This document shows, piece after piece, positions 61,867 through 64,000 of a stretch of 64,000 bases of DNA. The translations under genes were made by a program, and so were the position numbers. Source of the DNA: Flavobacteriales bacterium UBA6051 (GTDB taxonomy: Bacteria; Bacteroidota; Bacteroidia; Flavobacteriales_D; Crocinitomicaceae); NCBI GenBank assembly GCA_002427735.1, contig DIYP01000006.1, positions 1 to 64,000 of the forward strand, in the 5' to 3' direction. Position 1 is the first letter of the stretch; every line of letters starts with the position of its first letter. Under the pieces are notes generated by a model that saw only the letters and a list, made by a program, of their open reading frames with translations, was not told the DNA's origin and searched no databases.

Positions 61867-64000
61867 ATGAAAGTTTTAAGTACGCTATTTATTGTGGCAT
61901 GTGGACTTAGTGCTCATGCTCAAAGCATCGAAAAGTTGAATGGGGATGCGCTTTTTGGTGACATGCAAGCACGGCACATTGGACCAGCACTCATGAGCGG
62001 TCGTGTCAGTGATATTGAGGGACACCCAGAGGATTCAAAGACAATTTACATCGGGACAGCAGGAGGCGGTGTATGGAAGTCTACCGATGGCGGGGTAATG
62101 TTTAATCCTATTTTTGACGATCACTGTCAGTCTATTGGAACCGTTGCCATTGATTCGAAAGATCCCAATAATACGCTTTGGGTTGGTACCGGAGAAGTTT
62201 GGACGCGAAACAGTACTTCTGTTGGTGATGGAATCTATAAAACAACCAACGGAGGGAAAACCTGGAAGAAAATGGGGCTGGAGAATTCTGACCGCATTAG
62301 CGCAATTCGCATTCATCCTGATAATTCTGACGTTTTATTTGTAGGTGTTCAAGGTGCACTTTGGGGTCCAAGTGAGGAACGAGGGGTATACAAAACGTCA
62401 GATGGTGGTGCTACCTGGGAGAAAGTCTTTTACATTGATGAGAATACAGGTTGTTCAGAGTTAATCATGGACCCAAATAACCCTGATATTCTGTACGCTT
62501 CATTTTGGGAACATCGCAGAACAGCTTGGTCCTTTAATTCAGGAGGAGATAATAGCGCATTATACAAAAGTACCGATGGAGGAAAGACGTGGAATAAAAT
62601 TCACAATGGTTTCCCGGAAGGCACGCTTGGGCGAATTGCTATTGCAGCTGCACCTTCCAATAGTGCTATTCTTTATTCGGTTATAGAATCTGAAGACAAA
62701 AAGCTAAGTGGTTTATATAGATCAGACGATGCTGGTGCATCTTGGAAACATTTGAATGCCGATTTTGAGTTGGTAGTAAGACCATTTTACTTTTCTCGAA
62801 TTGTCATTCATCCAACGAATCCGGATATCGTTGTAAAAGCAGGATTCCTAGGGTCGATTAGCCGTGACGGTGGTAAGACATTCAGAAACCTTGGATCAAT
62901 GCACCCAGACATTCATGATATCTGGTTTGATATCAAAGATCCGGATAAACTATTTGTTGGAACCGACGGAGGGCTATATCGCTCATTGAATCTGGGAAAT
63001 ACAATGGAAATCATTGAAAACTTACCGATCTGTCAGTTTTATCATATCAGTGTAGATAATCAAGAGCCTTATAATATTTACGGTGGACTACAAGACAATG
63101 GAAGTTGGTTTGGACCATCCTCGAGTCCAGGAGGAGTAGAAGCACGTGATTGGGAAGTGATTGGTGTAGGAGATGGATTCCGCGTATATCCTCATCCAAC
63201 AAAGCCTCACATTATGTATTCCGAAATGCAAGGAGCAGAGAATGTGTGGAGATACGATAGTAAAAACAGACAAACGCGCATCATCAAACCGTTCCCGGTG
63301 AAAGGAGATCCGAAGTTACGCTTTAATTGGAACGCAGCGATCACGACAAGTTTGAACAATCCAGATCGATTGTATATCGGAAGCCAGTTTTTACATGTTT
63401 CAAATGATATGGGAAATACCTGGACAAAGATTTCCCCCGATTTGACTACCAATGATCCTGCAAAATTGAATCAAGCGGAATCAGGTGGATTATCGCTGGA
63501 TAATTCGGGTGCTGAAAACCATTGTACAATCTTTACTATTGCAGAATCTGGTCTTGATCAAAACGTTATTTGGGTAGGTACTGATGATGGGAATGTTCAG
63601 GTAACGCAAGATGGCGGTAAAACTTGGACAAATACGACTCCAAATATTTCTGGACTTCCAGCGAATACATGGTGCTATCATATTGAGGCCAGCACTTTCA
63701 ATAAAGGGACTGCTTATGCAGTTTTTGATGGTCATACAAGCAATGATAAAAACACATATTGCTACAAAACGACAGATTTTGGTAAAACCTGGACATCTAT
63801 CGTTACTGATGATGTTTATGGGTTCGCGAGAAGTTTTCAAGAGGATTATAAGAATCCGGATTTGCTTTTCTTGGGGACAGAGTTTGGTTTATACGTTACA
63901 TTGAATGGTGGAAAAAACTGGGTGAAGTTTGAAAATAACATGCCAGCTACAGCGATTCACTATTTGGAAATGCACAAGGAAACAAATGACCTGATCATGG
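61867..64000 (+). CDS. Secreted BNR/sortilin-like beta-propeller protein (3' end beyond window)
   Basis: The frame opens at ATG 61867 with a signal peptide (MKVLSTLFIVACGLSAHAQ) and runs off the window after about 711 codons. It holds many repeats of the Asp-box type, such as GGGVWKSTDGGVMF, GIYKTTNGGKTWKK, GVYKTSDGGATWEK and ALYKSTDGGKTWNK, plus ARHIGPALMSGRVSDI near the start. This is the VPS10/BNR (glycosyl-hydrolase-like) propeller family of Bacteroidota. A C-terminal sorting domain cannot be checked. Confidence 0.9.
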   Translation, partial: MKVLSTLFIVACGLSAHAQSIEKLNGDALFGDMQARHIGPALMSGRVSDIEGHPEDSKTIYIGTAGGGVWKSTDGGVMFNPIFDDHCQSIGTVAIDSKDPNNTLWVGTGEVWTRNSTSVGDGIYKTTNGGKTWKKMGLENSDRISAIRIHPDNSDVLFVGVQGALWGPSEERGVYKTSDGGATWEKVFYIDENTGCSELIMDPNNPDILYASFWEHRRTAWSFNSGGDNSALYKSTDGGKTWNKIHNGFPEGTLGRIAIAAAPSNSAILYSVIESEDKKLSGLYRSDDAGASWKHLNADFELVVRPFYFSRIVIHPTNPDIVVKAGFLGSISRDGGKTFRNLGSMHPDIHDIWFDIKDPDKLFVGTDGGLYRSLNLGNTMEIIENLPICQFYHISVDNQEPYNIYGGLQDNGSWFGPSSSPGGVEARDWEVIGVGDGFRVYPHPTKPHIMYSEMQGAENVWRYDSKNRQTRIIKPFPVKGDPKLRFNWNAAITTSLNNPDRLYIGSQFLHVSNDMGNTWTKISPDLTTNDPAKLNQAESGGLSLDNSGAENHCTIFTIAESGLDQNVIWVGTDDGNVQVTQDGGKTWTNTTPNISGLPANTWCYHIEASTFNKGTAYAVFDGHTSNDKNTYCYKTTDFGKTWTSIVTDDVYGFARSFQEDYKNPDLLFLGTEFGLYVTLNGGKNWVKFENNMPATAIHYLEMHKETNDLIM

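Overview
The window looks like a chromosome segment of a marine-type Bacteroidota bacterium, most likely Flavobacteriales or a close relative. I infer this from the protein families: GLPGLI protein, TonB-dependent receptors with carboxypeptidase-like N-terminal domains, an ECF sigma/FecR/STN-receptor set, a FISUMP-domain protein, and many signal peptides ending in ...GQ or ...AQ. Starts preceded by A-rich DNA rather than strong Shine-Dalgarno sites fit as well. The species cannot be named from sequence alone.

Layout. (1) 1-10.5 kb: a giant secreted RHS/YD-repeat protein (2872 aa) translationally coupled to a CPBP-family membrane protein, then a convergent unknown gene and a broken second copy of the RHS core. 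(2) About 10.4-38.2 kb: a composite genomic island. Its left part carries a leftward mobilization operon (36-aa basic protein, two unknowns, 55-aa membrane peptide, VirD4-like coupling ATPase, MobC-like protein, and a relaxase split by a run of nine A), a candidate oriT, a RadC-like protein without its metal motif, a NACHT NTPase, an XRE regulator with a palindromic operator, an orphan Dam-type methylase, a second TraG/VirD4-like ATPase, a candidate structured RNA, a tyrosine recombinase and a phage-O-like replication gene. No type IV secretion channel genes are visible, so the element looks mobilizable rather than self-transmissible. Its right part carries a four-gene defence-like operon (SLATT, CD-NTase, metallo-beta-lactamase-fold enzyme, trypsin-NACHT fusion), then an XRE regulator and a second integrase that ends about 100 bp from the 3' end of an initiator tRNA-Met gene. 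(3) 38.4-64 kb: an ordinary backbone of envelope and metabolic genes. These include an outer-membrane receptor with a GLPGLI partner, an Nfu scaffold, a probable metal/copper operon (Cys-rich protein, TonB receptor, HMA protein), metK, a Crp-type regulator, a DinB-like protein, a sigma/FecR/receptor signalling set, a transglutaminase-7TM / ATP-grasp / outer-membrane cassette, an outer-membrane-lipoprotein-sorting-like protein and the start of a BNR-propeller protein.

How the genes work together. The island combines mobility functions with at least two STAND/NACHT-type NTPases and a cyclic-nucleotide-type signalling pair. The most interesting candidate is the operon at 29.2-35.9 kb. It places a CBASS-like core (2TM SLATT effector plus CD-NTase) directly upstream of a metallo-beta-lactamase-fold enzyme and a protease-NACHT fusion, with gaps or overlaps of 4, 20 and -4 nt. 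This suggests one composite immune system, or two systems sharing a transcript. No CRISPR array, rRNA or complete insertion sequence was seen.
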